Notes under the pieces: model-generated
The model's database searches: none
Told to the model about the DNA's origin: nothing
Seen by the model: only the letters and a program-made list of their open reading frames with translations
Shown: positions 1 to 12,400 of the stretch, piece after piece
Numbering within the stretch: the first letter of the stretch is position 1
How the letters are laid out: each line of letters opens with the position of its first letter
Program-made: the position numbers and the translations under genes
Source: Echinostoma caproni
Lineage: Eukaryota; Platyhelminthes; Trematoda; Plagiorchiida; Echinostomatidae
Length of the DNA: 64,000 nt
Assembly: GCA_900618425.1 (NCBI GenBank)
Contig: UZAN01039831.1
Location: 8,134-72,133, forward strand
Reading direction: 5' to 3'

Positions 1-449
1 CCACCGAACTCGAGGAGACTTGATTTTGACGTATCAAACGCTGTAGAACCCAAACCATTTGTGTCGATCGCTTCTCATTTTGTCGAACAATGTACATCTT
101 AGGGGACATCGTTTCAAACTACTGATTCCAAAGTCCCGACTGGATTGCCGGCGCCAGTCTTTTGCTGTCAGAGTAGGCAAATCTTGGAACGCCCTTCCAT
201 CTCATTTCGTTTGTGCACCCACTATTAAATATTTCAAGCAGATACTCGATAAAACCTTGGCACACCTCACATTTGTACACTAAAGGCAAACGGAAATTCA
301 CTGCAGCCTACATTCTCTATCTCCTACCCGGATCTCTATGTGACTCCTTTTTCGATGTGTACCGGTTCATCTGTGTAAATATCCTATGGGACAAGAGAAG
401 CATCAGCTTGTACGCTATTCCCATAATAAAACTTTGACTTTGACTTTGA
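1..449 (+). mobile_element. 3' end of a CR1-like non-LTR retrotransposon (RT C-terminus plus 3' UTR)
   Basis: The frame starting at base 2 reads the conserved C-terminal tail of CR1/jockey-type reverse transcriptases. RGDLILTY is at the start, then a stop at 44-46, then NVHLRGHRFKLL, SRLDCRRQSFAVRV, SWNALPSHFV and APTIKYFK, with a stop at 281-283. Family members have RGH-x-(F/L)KL followed by WNSLP and a final K/D-rich helix, so the match is over the whole segment. About 150 bp of 3' UTR follow, ending in a tail of TTTGAC units (430-449), as expected for 3' microsatellite-type tails of this class. The catalytic RT domain would lie upstream of the window. The in-frame TAG shows it is dead. Family assignment beyond CR1-like is inference. 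Confidence 0.8.
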
Positions 450-756
450 ATCTATATCCCAATTTAAAAAGTGAAATAAATCAAAGACACCAACCTTTTA
501 CGATTGTTTGGATTGATTTCTGGCGTGCTGTATACTTACTTGTTTTACAAAGATAGAGTGAATCGGATGCGTTAGAAACAGCAAGTCACTTAGTCGTGCA
601 TTTGGAGGAAAAATCGTAATCGCACTAAATTCAGACGACCAAACGTTCCTAGTTGGATTGGATTGTATTGCGATGCATGTTTTATAAACAGCATAACATA
701 TATTTTAGTATAAAATAACTTGTAACACAATTAGAGATAAACTCACACGAAAAAAA

Positions 757-2310
757 TTGAAACCAAGAAAGAGTTTTTTATCCCTAAATGATGGACTTCT
801 TCTGCTGCACGCAGCTTCACTTATATTGGAATATAAGGTGTTCCAATGCCTCATCTATTCTCAGCTTGAAAGATTCAATGCTTGCAGCACAGACGACGTG
901 CGGTGGGAGAGGATTCCAGATCGAAAAAACTTTGACTGCGAATGAACGACGCCGGCATTCCAATGAGTATTTTGAGATCACTGGTTTGAACCGTTGTCCT
1001 CTAAGATGCACGTTGGGTGATAATTTTAGCAGCGGATAACATGGATGGCTTGGGCTTTGCGTCATTTGTTACACCATAATCATATCTCCTCTGGTGCGCC
1101 GGTAGTGATTGGAATATAACCACAGCGACTTCAGCCCCTCTGCGTATGAACACCGATTCAACCTCCTGACCATTTTGGTAACAATCTTTTGTAGGTGCTC
1201 CACCATTTGTAATCACGTGTATCGGTAGATTCCATGCCTGGATGGCATACTCTGGGAGTGGGTGAATGTATGCTGCTGGCACACAGAGGAAAAGCGCTGA
1301 CTCAAACTGGCCAAAGACCCGCCTAAGCTAACCGACATTGTTCACAGCTACATTCGACATCTTGGTGCAATTGAGTGAGCAGTTTACGTTTTTTGAATGA
1401 TGATGATGATACTCAGGTCCTTCTTACTTGAGGCGTATGACAGTTGTTCATTTCCGAAGAAATACGAGGGATAGAACCTTGAACTTTGGCACATTGAATT
1501 GAATATCTATGAATTCAAATGAGACCATAGTTGACCTGGAGTGCTAGCGAGCCCGTTGGTTGAATCAATGTATTCCAAATTTTGGCCTCACCTGTTAACA
1601 GTAATGGTTGTGGCCTCAGAGCATTCGGTAGGCTGTTTAAAAATGTTAGGAAAGGTCGCGGGCCACGCACAGATATTTGTGGAACCCCAAGGGTAACATC
1701 CATAGGACTGTAGAGCAAACCGGAAACACGAACCGATACGGTCCAATGTCGGAGAAATGCTTTGATCCAATCAGTCATGAGGCCCCAAATACCGTAATTA
1801 TAGAGTTTCCACAGTAGAATGTCGTGGTTCACCCGAGTGAACGCTTTTGAAAAGTTTAGATATGTGACGTCTACCGCGTCGTCGGTATCAACTGCTCTTG
1901 TTCATTCTTCTTATGCGATGAGCAAATGGTAGCGCAGGATCGCTTCAGTCGGAATCCATATTGATTTGGTGACAGAATGTTGAACTTCTCTAGGTTTTTT
2001 ATCAGCCAATCTGCTGCTATTGACCCCATGACTTTGGACAACATTGGGAGTAGGGTAACCGGCTGGTAGTTAGCGGGATCGCTAAAGAAACCGGTTTCGA
2101 TTAAGCCACGACAAGTAGCTCTGAAATCCATTTAGGGTATACCGAGGGAAATGTTAGCAAAGCAACAGAGATTAATAAATAACACACGGCGATAAACAAA
2201 GGATGAGGTATCAAAGCGTTTGGCAGTACATTGACGCAGCCTGCGGCAACAGTAATCAGGGTATGGGTAGAACATCTGAAATTTATTCCCATTTTAATAT
2301 AATGTTAATT
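757..2310 (-). mobile_element. CR1-like non-LTR retrotransposon remnant, RT domain to C-terminus
   Basis: Read on the minus strand, pieces of one reverse transcriptase occur in the right order in several frames. RT block 1 is at 2292-2131 (FPSVYPKW). Block 2 is at about 2083-2025 (SDPANYQPVTLLPMLSKVM), followed by NILSPNQYGFR. Blocks 3-5 are at 1832-1600 (NHDILLWKL, then LGVPQISVRGP where families have GVPQGS-LGP). The thumb is at about 1260-1060 (EYAIQAWN, then RRY) and the C-terminus at 1065-817 (NVHLRGQRFKPV, WNPLPPHVV). The YxDD/FADD catalytic box is replaced by LTGEAKIW, so the enzyme could not work even without the frameshifts. The C-terminus is close in sequence to the copy at 1-283, so both probably belong to one family. 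The 5' limit near 2310 and the 3' UTR limit near 757 are estimates. Confidence 0.8.
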
Positions 2311-3503
2311 GATGGTGCCCAGTCTACAAACTGAAGAACTGTTATTGCACGAGAGTCTATCGGAGTAGGAGGAACTCGAGTGTGTAACGATACCTTAAAA
2401 ATACTTTGGGAAATTCAGAGTAAGGCCAGATTCTGTAGATAATGCCTAAATATCTTTCTCCACATACCGTAGTGAGTGCTTTGGACTGGAGAATGTCACA
2501 TAGAATTTACCTTATTACGTGAATAAGAGGCACGAAGAAGGAGACTAGTTAGATTACGTATTTCCCAATTTTCAGGAATATTTGGTCGGTACCCAAAATA
2601 CTGATAAAGGAAAGAAAATGTTTTTAATCAATTAAGGGTGTAATAAATTCAAAGTGCATGCAAAAAATGTATACGATATTTACTGGATCCATTTTCTATA
2701 AACAGTAGAACACAATGATAAGTATACATGAAATAATCCCAACCTCATGAATAAGCAGAAAATGAAAAAAATCTGAAACTGCAATAATGTGCAATAAGAT
2801 TGTCGAGCTTATTTAAATACCTCAATTTAAATATGAAGGGTTCTAATAAGAGATATTACACATCAACGCTCCGTGTGTTCCTAAACGCGAATACGCACTC
2901 TACATTCTTCTGATTGACGATTCAAGGAGCCCCTCTAAGCAACGAGGGAACTGGGCGTTTTCCTGTATTTTCTCGGTTAACAATACATGATTTTCTCTTG
3001 GTGAATCAAGATAAAGAATGAAAATGATGAATTCAAAGAAAATATTATCATCCGTTTTATTTGTAGGACGGGGCCTCGTAGTTTTTCCGATTACGTAGAG
3101 ATATGTTACTTAGTAAATGCGGTTCTATTTCAGACATAATTTCCCTAATTGTGCAAATTATCTACTACGTCTAGAATGAATCACTTCTATTCACTTGATA
3201 AAACGTCAACTTATTGGTAATTCCGCGTAACCTGATAGACCGACCAACAGAGATAGATTCATAATTCCTTACCAGTCGAAAGAAACCACATGACTCATAT
3301 TTTTATATATTTTTAATACTTTTTTAAGCTTCTCCGATAAATGAAGATGCTCTTACGCCAATCATACAGTAATGTAAGTATATCGAATGTTATTTTACCG
3401 AATGTGTCATTAAAAACCTCCATGCCTGGTACTACATCAGACTTGCTGGTATAATAAAACTGGGTATAACCAAAATGAAAATGAATGTGATGGAGTTTGT
3501 GGT

Positions 3504-3518
3504 TAGTATGNTAGTATG
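3504..3518. other. Single-N assembly gap inside a 7-bp direct duplication
   Basis: TAGTATG (3504-3510) is followed by N (3511) and then TAGTATG again (3512-3518). This is the same pattern as at the other N positions and suggests an unmerged contig overlap, not a missing base. Confidence 0.6.
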
Positions 3519-6500
3519 CATTAATAACCGTGGAATATAAAAGCATTTCTATTCGTGTGATGCACTACGGCGTATTCACGGAAAAAGTGGTACCTTCCTG
3601 TGAGCACAAACTCAACTGGCATTCGCCAGAGAGAATCGGTGCCGTAGGCCTACACACGCCGTTCGCTTATCGAGCTATAGCGGTAGTTTTTTTCATTCTG
3701 ACTTTAAGGTCATCTGCAGTTAGAAAACTGTGGAACTCGCATCAACACCCAATCACCCAAGACATGATGGTCACCTCTTTTCGACATAGGGTATGTGGTG
3801 TTCAATGTCAATGGCTTGACGTACTCGAACCCACAAACGTGTATACATTTCCTATACTGCTCCTTAATTTTAGACTGATCGCGATACCCATTGTTGGTGA
3901 AATCGTGAAATTCCTTAAATATGTTAATCGGGGATTACATCACAGCTCGGCCTAAGTTCAATTTATTTGTTTATGCACCCACCAATGGTAGCCTGATGTT
4001 CCTCTAGAATTACCAGTCAAACAGCGCTACTAAACTTTATTAACTGAATGAAATTTGAACACAGCGAATTAACTAAGCTTATCGTGGTTATCAAAGTGAT
4101 TTTAAAAATCATTGATACGTAGAACTACCAGAAAAGTTAATCAAAACAGTGAAAACCTTAGCGGTGTTCGGAGCAATGTATTTCATTCAAAGTTTTGCTA
4201 GTTGCTGATGACAAAGAAGGGCGTTTGTTTCGCGTGGGAAGCTTCATAATACACTCTTTTCATCGACCAGAGAGTACAAAAATTTCGTTTTCGCTTTTAG
4301 ATCCGGTTGCGCAGAAACCGTTAATATAAAGGTACTAGTAACTAATGGATAACTAGCTTCCTAAAAGTAGTCGAGAGACGATAATTACTGATTGCAAAGT
4401 GGATTATTTATGGCATTTATTGCTGCCAACAGACATCGAGAAAACTGCATACCTCTTCCCCCCAAAATACCACGACTTTGATCAAGGGCTGCTTTTCTGA
4501 TTCCAGAACACTGTTATTTATTGGTGTTTGGAGATTATTTTCGTTTAATTGATCAAAAGGAAACCAAATAATTGATGTTGATCAAGAGCATCTTGCTAAA
4601 AAATGTTTTGGAAATTTCTCCAAACAAGGAACAGACGATTGTTAATTATGGTAGCGCTCTAACGTTTGATCTACATGAGTGAGGTCAAGTTTTCGTTGAT
4701 ATAACATGGAAGAAATTTCTGCTCACAAATATACGAAACCATAAACTCCAAACGTTTTATTCTGCAAACGAGAACCATTTAAGTCAGCTAACACTCGTTC
4801 TCCGTGCTTGTTACTTTAGTTACCATTTATTAACTAAAGCACAATTCTAATGAACGTCTTAGGGTTTATTGGGGACGAAAGCCATATGTGCTAAAGATTG
4901 AGCAGCAGTGCAAGACAAAATGAAAGACATTGGGACGTTTTGTATTTTGATAACCTGATGTTCATTGTAGTGAACAATAATGTAGAGACTTAGATGGTTT
5001 GAAAACGGAGATTTTGCCTAATTTTATTACAACGGAGCATCTGCTGTTTTATACCAAATTTTCAGGACATTGCATATCTATCTGGTGTTCTGCACACTGT
5101 TTTGTTCTAGTTATAACCAATCAACAGTAGATACTACATTTACGTCCCTGTACAAATAACATTTGACAGATTTGTAAATCAAAAGGGGGAGTAGTAGTAT
5201 TGCTTGCCAAAGGGGTATGGCTTAGAATCAATCATCGGCCTGTGTATGCTATGACTTCGATCCCATTTTGATCGTTCCGGAATTCCGTCACGCTTCTTGA
5301 GCTAAGCGTCTTCCTCAAAAATGAACGTTTTCTGGTTACAACCTACTTAATTTGCACAACCAGATCAACCATTTGTTCGTTCGGTACCTACGCGATGTGT
5401 TCGTTGCAAAATTTAGTTAATGGATTTTATATTCAATAATTCTGAGCTAAGCTCTCCAGTCAAAAACGCCGATGCATTTAATTATGATTGCGGATAACGG
5501 AGAGACTGAATGGATGTTGTTGACTTAGACTGCAGACACCTCTCAACATCGCTTGAGTACAAACAGGTGCTTACTCACCAAAGCACTTTAGCAATAAATT
5601 AGATATTGGCTTCGGTAGGGAGATTTCTATTAAAGACTTATGTGTATCTGTAAAATTAACTATGTCAGTTACTCAGAGCTCAACCTATCAATCACTTCAC
5701 AGTGAACATAGATGAATAAACGCTTGGGTGCAGCGGTTACTGATACCATACCATGTTACAGCGCACTTGAAAGAAGGAGGCCACAGTCAATTTACAGTGG
5801 AATTCAGGCTATGCAGAAAATGGAGAAAATGAGCGGTAGCGGAGTGGTTGGAACTCACAATGTTCCGTTTGCCGTTGTGATAACCCAAACCACATAATTA
5901 ATAATCCTAGATGCAACAGAATAGCATTTGTTTCTCCAAATAAATGCGCATTTTCATGAGTGGCTTTTCAAGATCGCAGCCCCAAATGAAATATCAAATA
6001 CGCAGACAGATAAGTATCACAGCGTAGACACATGGTCACAGGAAAGGTTGTATTGATTACTTGAAGTGTAATCTTGCAGTAAGAATATGATTCTCCCAGC
6101 GGTTAACATACAGCTGCTAACGAAATAAGAAAATTTTCGGGTTTAGGCTCGAAGTCAACGAACGCAAACTGTTTGTGTTCACTTGAAACAATTAAGAGAA
6201 CTCCAGTATTTTTCGAGTGTTCATTTTATTCAATGCAAAGCGTACAACGTGATAGGTTTCCGGCCTATAGTTGGCACAACTGAAAGCAATAAACCAATCT
6301 TTCCGTACCTCGTTTACGGATGGGATATAGCAAAAACCAATAATTCAACGTCGAACTTCAAACCACTCAAAAGAATAAATGTGTTTCTGAACCCTTCCAC
6401 GAATATAAGCAGCCTCAGTTCATTGAAAGAAAGTTTGGAACAGCTGTATACTGTGTTTACTTTGAGAATAAGACAAAATGGTCTAGTTAATACGAACGTA

Positions 6501-6789
6501 AAATTTAATTCAATAACATAAAAGAGCTATCAGGCAATTTAATCAGTTCACCGAGGAAGAAATGTGAAGTATAAGTGTTGCTCAAATTACTATCCAGGCC
6601 AACGTTGGGTGACGCGCAACTTCAGAAGTCCAAGTGTTCTAGAGGTTTATTTGGCTCCAGCAATAGCGAATAAGTATGCAGTACTGTAAATATTAAGCGT
6701 CACGATTACATAAACAACACACTTGAAATGGTGGCGTTCCCAGGGGGTATATCTAAACCGCTGAAATAAACAATGCCAATCGAGAACCA

Positions 6790-6796
6790 AGANAGA
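6790..6796. other. Single-N assembly gap between AGA repeats
   Basis: AGA, N (6793), AGA. The 3-bp duplication could be chance when taken alone, but it agrees with the longer duplications flanking the other four gaps. Confidence 0.35.
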
Positions 6797-6869
6797 TGCA
6801 GACGAGGGAGTTCACCACTCCGTCTAACAAACAGGCGATAAGTGAAATAACGTCAAAGCGCACATGGAA

Positions 6870-7142
6870 CAGTGCGACACATAGGTGAGGCAGAGGATCC
6901 ATCCGAATAAGATTAGGCAACTCCATACGATAGTACTAGGGCAGGGTGGGTCAGACCATATCAAGGTCAGGAACAACGGTCACGAGAAAGAGAGAGGGGA
7001 ACCAAGCATGGTGGGCGACTGAAGAGATGGAACGGACGATGATCGATACTACGTACGGGTCAAGAGAATGACACTGGAGAGAGAGGCGACTAGACAGACT
7101 GCTGGGGTGGAACGTGTGGAAGGCGGCAAACAGATTCAACAA
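6870..7142. other. GC- and purine-richer island, unassigned
   Basis: The plus strand here is visibly richer in G and A than its surroundings (runs of GAGAGAG and GGGCAGGGTGGG). A plus-strand frame reads arginine-, glutamate- and tryptophan-rich text including WRERRLDRLLGWN, and a 63-codon minus frame overlaps it. The composition break suggests inserted or repeat-derived DNA. I do not recognise the source. Confidence 0.3.
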
Positions 7143-7259
7143 TAATTATAGAAGTGCATTTTTAAATTCGTGCTATAAAGCGCATTCGATCCTGTTCCCT
7201 ATATGTATATATATTGATATGTCACAGTAAGAAGTATATCATTGACTAGACAATACTTA

Positions 7260-7329
7260 CCTGGAAGCACACGACCGGGTTCGCTGTTCTTGGAACTTGT
7301 CAGGCATGCGTATGCGGTAATCTTTTGTT
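7260..7329 (+). repeat. Dispersed 70-bp repeat, copy 1
   Basis: By hand alignment about three quarters of these 70 bases match 37620-37690 in the same orientation. Shared words are TGGAAGCACAC, ACCGG, GCATGC and CTTTTGT. Similarity fades on both sides. It has no open frame of note and no RNA fold that I can assign. It may be the conserved core of a short interspersed repeat or an element end. Confidence 0.6.
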
Positions 7330-7427
7330 AATTCATTCATTAACTTGTAACCAGAAAGTGTATTTTCTTCTCAATAACCTTGTTTTGCAACACCGGATGA
7401 TTTTCAGATAGACAAATATATAACATA

Positions 7428-7525
7428 TAAATATATACATATGTTCAAACGGTCTCACAGAGCTCATATACATATATATATATATTTATAATTATATAGA
7501 TATATATATGTATACATATATCACG
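7428..7525. repeat. AT-dinucleotide microsatellite
   Basis: Interrupted ATAT/TATA tracts with several self-complementary stretches, for example 7470-7520. The 64-codon minus frame through it is composition-driven (isoleucine/tyrosine runs) and should not be annotated as a gene. Confidence 0.8.
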
Positions 7526-7529
7526 AATT

Positions 7530-8689
7530 AGCCAACCAAACCTTTGATATACCACATTCAATATTTCATCTAGATAATATTTATGAATGTGATTATAAAT
7601 TATGTTGAAAGATCTTTCTAGGAATAAATAGAATATCATTTCACATTTGAGAGTATTTTTATTAAAGTGCTACGTTTGGTTTTAAATTATTGGCTGATTT
7701 TTAATAAAAATTGAAGTCAATAGTTGATCTACATCTGATTACAAAACCCTGAGATTTGCCAAACTAAAATATTCTACGCTTGAATGTAACGTATTCTTCC
7801 AAAGGGTAACACATGACACAACGGGCCACACAACGCAAGTACTGACTGAAGAAAATATCCCACAGGGTACTTCGTAGAATTGAAATTATTAAAATTGATT
7901 AGATAAGACAGAACATTTTCGTCTAAACAGCAGCGTTGTTCGAACGGCAAAGATGGCCAACTTAGTGCCCATTGAGTTGTGTTTGAATCCACCACATTTG
8001 TATGCCATCGCATAACAACAATTTCATTATTCGGTAACTACCTGCGTTGAATTACACTGGAGAGAGCCGGTATTCGATGCAAGCTTTTTCTTGGCGATGA
8101 AACCAGAAAGAAAATGGCAACTTTAAATAAATCATTTCAATGAAACTTTTTCGCTAGTTTTTACTCAAATTTTGAACCAAAATGTTTCGTTGCTGTCAAA
8201 ATTAATTCTACCAATTTCATATATTTATCAGAAGTGTTTGAATTTAACGCGTATCCACAGTCTGGGTGATAGGCATCACTACACACAATTGACTAGTGTT
8301 TAGGAAATAGGTTATCCAAGCTGATTAAACATATCTGTGTTTCTTTGTACTATCCTATCAACCAACAACCAACCACAATGTCTCTAATTCCTGATAGACC
8401 ATTTGACTAATTACGACAATAATTTGTGACCAACATAAATTGAGACCAAAAAATACATTTGAACAGAGAAATCACAACTATGGGTTTGCACAATGCACCC
8501 GTGATCACTTTACTAGCATATTTGCATACTGAACGACATTTTGAAACTACTTCCCCATCAGGCAAGCAGAAAACACTATGACTTTACCTCGTGTGGGTTA
8601 ATCACAATCACAAACTAGTTCGGGTTCCATGTGACCGCCTTGTTATAGAGTTTGGGTCGCATTAGCGAGTTCACCAACTAATTTTGAAT
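7530..8689. other. No recognisable gene
   Basis: AT-rich DNA with short frames only (for example 7774-8013, minus, 79 codons) and no family resemblance. I see no RNA gene or repeat in it, apart from possible Penelope tail sequence near its right edge. Confidence 0.5.
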
Positions 8690-9400
8690 GTGTTCATCCA
8701 TTGCTTATGCTTGTTGATGGTTTGGTTCTGCATGTGTATGCGTCATCGTAACTGCAAGTAGACCTGTATGAAGTGTGAGACATAATTGGTTTACCAACTA
8801 TGCTTAAGTTTGTCCAAATCATTTCCACAAGTAGGAGCAATAAGTTGAACTTGAGCCCCTGGAATTGTGTGGTTATTTGATGCACATTGTTCATAAGATC
8901 ATTGGCCTTGAGAACGGTTGGAGATTGTTTACTACGGACATCAATGAGTTCTTCAGGGTAACCGTTTCATAGCAATGTTTCCTTTAGAAACTCTTCTATT
9001 TCTCACAGTGATCCTGAGAACAATTTTGTCAGGGTTTTTATGAGCCCATGTTTGTCAACCACTGGCAAGAAGCTGAAGGAATGGGGATATTGACCACTCG
9101 GCGTCGATTTTAGTGAACGAAACCTTGTAATGAACCATCTAAACAACTCAAGGTTCCAATATTCTAAGGAATTGTTTGATTCTCCTTCGTGGAATCCGGA
9201 AAGATGCAGATGAACAGGTTTTAATTGCTTCAAAAGGGATTCGATATTGTCACACTGTGAAAATAAAAATTCATCCAATTACCGTTTGTGAAAGGCGGAC
9301 TGCGAGATATTACCGACAAGGTTTTGGCAAACCATTCCTAAAAATACATCTGTTAGAATTGGGCCCGATTTCGGAATAAACCGGGTTTATTGTTTAAAAT
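8690..9400 (-). mobile_element. Penelope-like retroelement remnant (RT second half and linker)
   Basis: On the minus strand the pieces follow the Penelope order. GPILTDVFLG (about 9372-9336) corresponds to the family's G(S)PLGPLLADVF block. LDEFLF follows a stop where families have RYVDD-FLF. Next come LLKQLKPVHLH and an LELF segment, then SGQYPHSFSF and KHGLIKTLT (about 9056-9031), matching the family's T-x-YL-F-S-HP and K-x-x-I-x-x-L blocks. Last is EFLKETLL, stop, NGYPEELID (about 8975-8950), the hallmark NGYP motif before the linker. At least two in-frame stops and divergence in the catalytic box make it a pseudogene. The GIY-YIG nuclease expected downstream is not convincingly visible below 8.7 kb. 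Confidence 0.72.
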
Positions 9401-12400
9401 TATGTTGTTTCACAGATTGCTAAGTAAAATAGTCTGGCGTTGGAATTGTAAAACTTTTTATTTTCATGTTAGGTTGGTTATTTCACTGACTAAAACAATC
9501 GCATTGCGTTGGGCAAATCTATATTGGTGACTACTATAATCCAATCTGTGGCAAAAAAAGTGTTTTCAATTTAAAACAGTTCCAAACGGAAAACACCTTA
9601 TTGTAATCACTTTGATGCTCAACGCTTTCTGATAAATATATTCCTGTCGGAATGAATAAAACCATTGCCTGATTCGATGTCCAAAAACATTTTATCGTTT
9701 TAAAATTTGGGGTCCTTGAATAAAACCAAAGAAGACTTTCTTTCTGTTTTTACCTACTTACTGACTCATCTTGTAAGTTACGTTGTTTTCACTTATGTTA
9801 GGCAGTTTTGAGCAGTTTCAGCTTTGGACAGTACCACGCTGAGGACTTTCACAGTTAAACATGTCAAGTTCTAACCTCCATTCAATTATTTAAGGAGGCG
9901 TTACCGTTCTCCGACGTTGAGCAATATGTTTATTTCAGATATACCGTTTTCAGTGCTTGGACAGTTGTTAATCATGGTTAAAACTATGAGGTATCTCTCA
10001 CGCTTCTCATCAACCACTGGATGCCTTAAAAGACATTTTTCTCAATGTTCCAAGATAGACATTCACCTTGTTTATGCATTATCTTAGTGGAATAGATAGG
10101 GGAAATTTAACGTCTTCATGGAACTTAATTAGGAGACAAGCGACGAATCTGAAGAGAAATAATTTAATATACATGTGATCGATTAATACGAACAGAGGAG
10201 CGGTATATTCGCACATCAATATGTTTTACCAATCCTTGCCGGCCACAAGCACTTTCGGCACTATTTATTAAGTTCAAAATAAGCAATCAAGCGTTGTTAA
10301 TAAGCGTTCAGCTCAAATTGCAAGCATTTGAAGCCATAACCCCGTTCCGGTTGCTCAGAAGCAGTTGAACCTTTCAAATGATGCACACTTTCAAGCATAT
10401 TCGCACACCTAATTGGAATCAGATCTGAACCGTTTGGATTGCAATTCTTCACCATGCCTCTGATACTGAAAAATTTATTGGAAGGAGTGCATCCGCATAA
10501 TAACGAGTTAATAAAAACTAGTTTATTTGGCACGTTTTGTTGTCCTCTAAATGATTTTATCACGTCCTCGTGATAACGGGATGACATATCCTATTTATTC
10601 CTTTTGTTCCGTTACTGGTGAATGAGTCAAATTCTTGCACGCATGTAATACTAACGAGCCAATGGTTAGCAAAATACGTATAAATTTCTTCAGTCAACAG
10701 TTCTTTATAAAACACGGGAAACTGTATCGCTGTATTTCACGAGAAGCCAAAATAAAGTTTGTCACTCTGAGTAACCCAAACCGATTCAATGAGAAAATGC
10801 AATGAATACGCTGTGACGTTACTTGAAACACATAGGCTCGAAATACTTGATCAAACAAAATATCTGGCCCCTAGAGATAACATGTCGCTCAAACTGTCAC
10901 AAATATTTGGATTGAAGGATGACAAACTCCGGAAGTGAAATATGGTGATACCATCATGCATCCGATTATTGCTTCAACTTTGCAAACTGATGGTATTTCA
11001 TTATGAAAACTCAGTCCTCGGTTTTGCGTGCATCTTTCTCTCGTTAGTTCTGATGAATAACGAAATACAAGATTTGCATAAGGGTATTGCAGGTGGATCC
11101 ATCACTGTTGTATAAATGTATCAATTGCATAGAAAGCAGCAATTACGAGCGGGCACGAGAGTCATATTGAACATAATGGAAACGAAGTGCATGAGAAAAC
11201 TCTGGGTGAATTTCAATTAAGATAGAAATGTTTGCGATTAAAGCGGAACCGACTGAGCAGAAAATTGGTGATTAACGTGGGAATGAATTGGTCATGCTTA
11301 CATATATCCTTCTTGTGCAGTAAAGAGATACCAAACACCGAAAAAATCTCCGTAGTACCTGTTCCTGGTATTTAAAACTGCTTATTATTGTTTCTTATCC
11401 CTCTGCCTCTAAGAACCACTATTTGACAAGCTTTTCTCCGTTTTAAACTTTTACCAGATTGAACCCCTTGGAGATTGATGAAAGGTATAAATCCCATTCT
11501 AAACTATTTTTCTCTTTCATTATATCTTTTTGTATGACATCTTTGGTAATATCTGCATATTTTCGCCCGATAAGAATTGATCTGCAGTCTCTGACTTATG
11601 TTCGGATATTGATATATTGACAATCTGCTGAACAAGTAGAATGAATGAATTTCGACAAGGTGGAGCATGTTAATCAAACATGCTTTCATTTGGAAGTTCA
11701 CAAACCCAAATTACGTCGATAAATGATGATGGGTACAGATTCCGCAACTATTGAAAGACATAATGCGAAATGAATGTTCACAAAAAATACATAGGTGGTT
11801 GAACTGCGACTCACTGGTAATGATACATCGCTTGGTGGATTAAAACCTAAATGGGAAAGGATTAAACAGACTTGTTCTGTGAGAAACATATGAGGAATAG
11901 AAACATGGTTTCTATCACGAAAATCAGTAAAAAATATTCAACAGGCAACTCATGAATGAGGAATATATACAACATGAAAAAAATCTGTATTAAATTAAAT
12001 GAAAAATGAGGTGAAATTTCAAGAGTTTGTTTATGTTTGCCGCGCTCTTGACTTTTGCCAAGACTGAAACAAATGGTTTCACAGAACTTCAAACAAGACG
12101 GAAGCTGAAAATCATCGCAAGTTCAGTTTATGGACATACTAATAGAGTATAACCTACCATCTTCAAATTACACCACCTAAATAAACGCGATTTGGAGACA
12201 TTTGAATGGACGGGTCAACTCAATGAACGCAGTAGTTCCGAACAAATACCGAATGTTTATTTCACTAAACGTATATCAACTTACACTTTAAGCCTATTCT
12301 AAATTTCAGTGACGTTGGACCGAATAGACATTTGATAGGCTAACACTGAGTAAAGACTTACTCATTTGTATTCCTTTAAATTGTGTGGGGCCACACAACG

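Larger units (their letters stand above)
2311..6870. other. No recognisable gene; unassigned ORFs only
   Basis: AT-rich sequence in which I recognise no protein family, RNA or repeat. The longest open frames are 3530-3955 (+, 141 codons) and 6183-6521 (+, 112 codons). Neither shows a motif, a signal peptide or a family resemblance, and both are within the length expected by chance at this composition. Single unknown bases stand at 3511 and 6793 (see the gap entries). Confidence 0.6.

Noticed and set aside
3530..3955. 141-codon ORF as a gene
   Set aside because: ORFs of this length are near the chance expectation, no domain or splice context is seen, and it lies just after a suspect N.
5845..5897. 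tRNA-like stretch (GCGGAGTGGTTGG)
   Set aside because: Only the A-box-like words are present, with no B box or closing stems.
11040..11065. Hammerhead ribozyme core (CTGATGA followed by CGAAA)
   Set aside because: Only four bases separate the two core strands, so stem II cannot form. Other CTGATGA sites (about 25426, 37419, 52463) also lack the stems.
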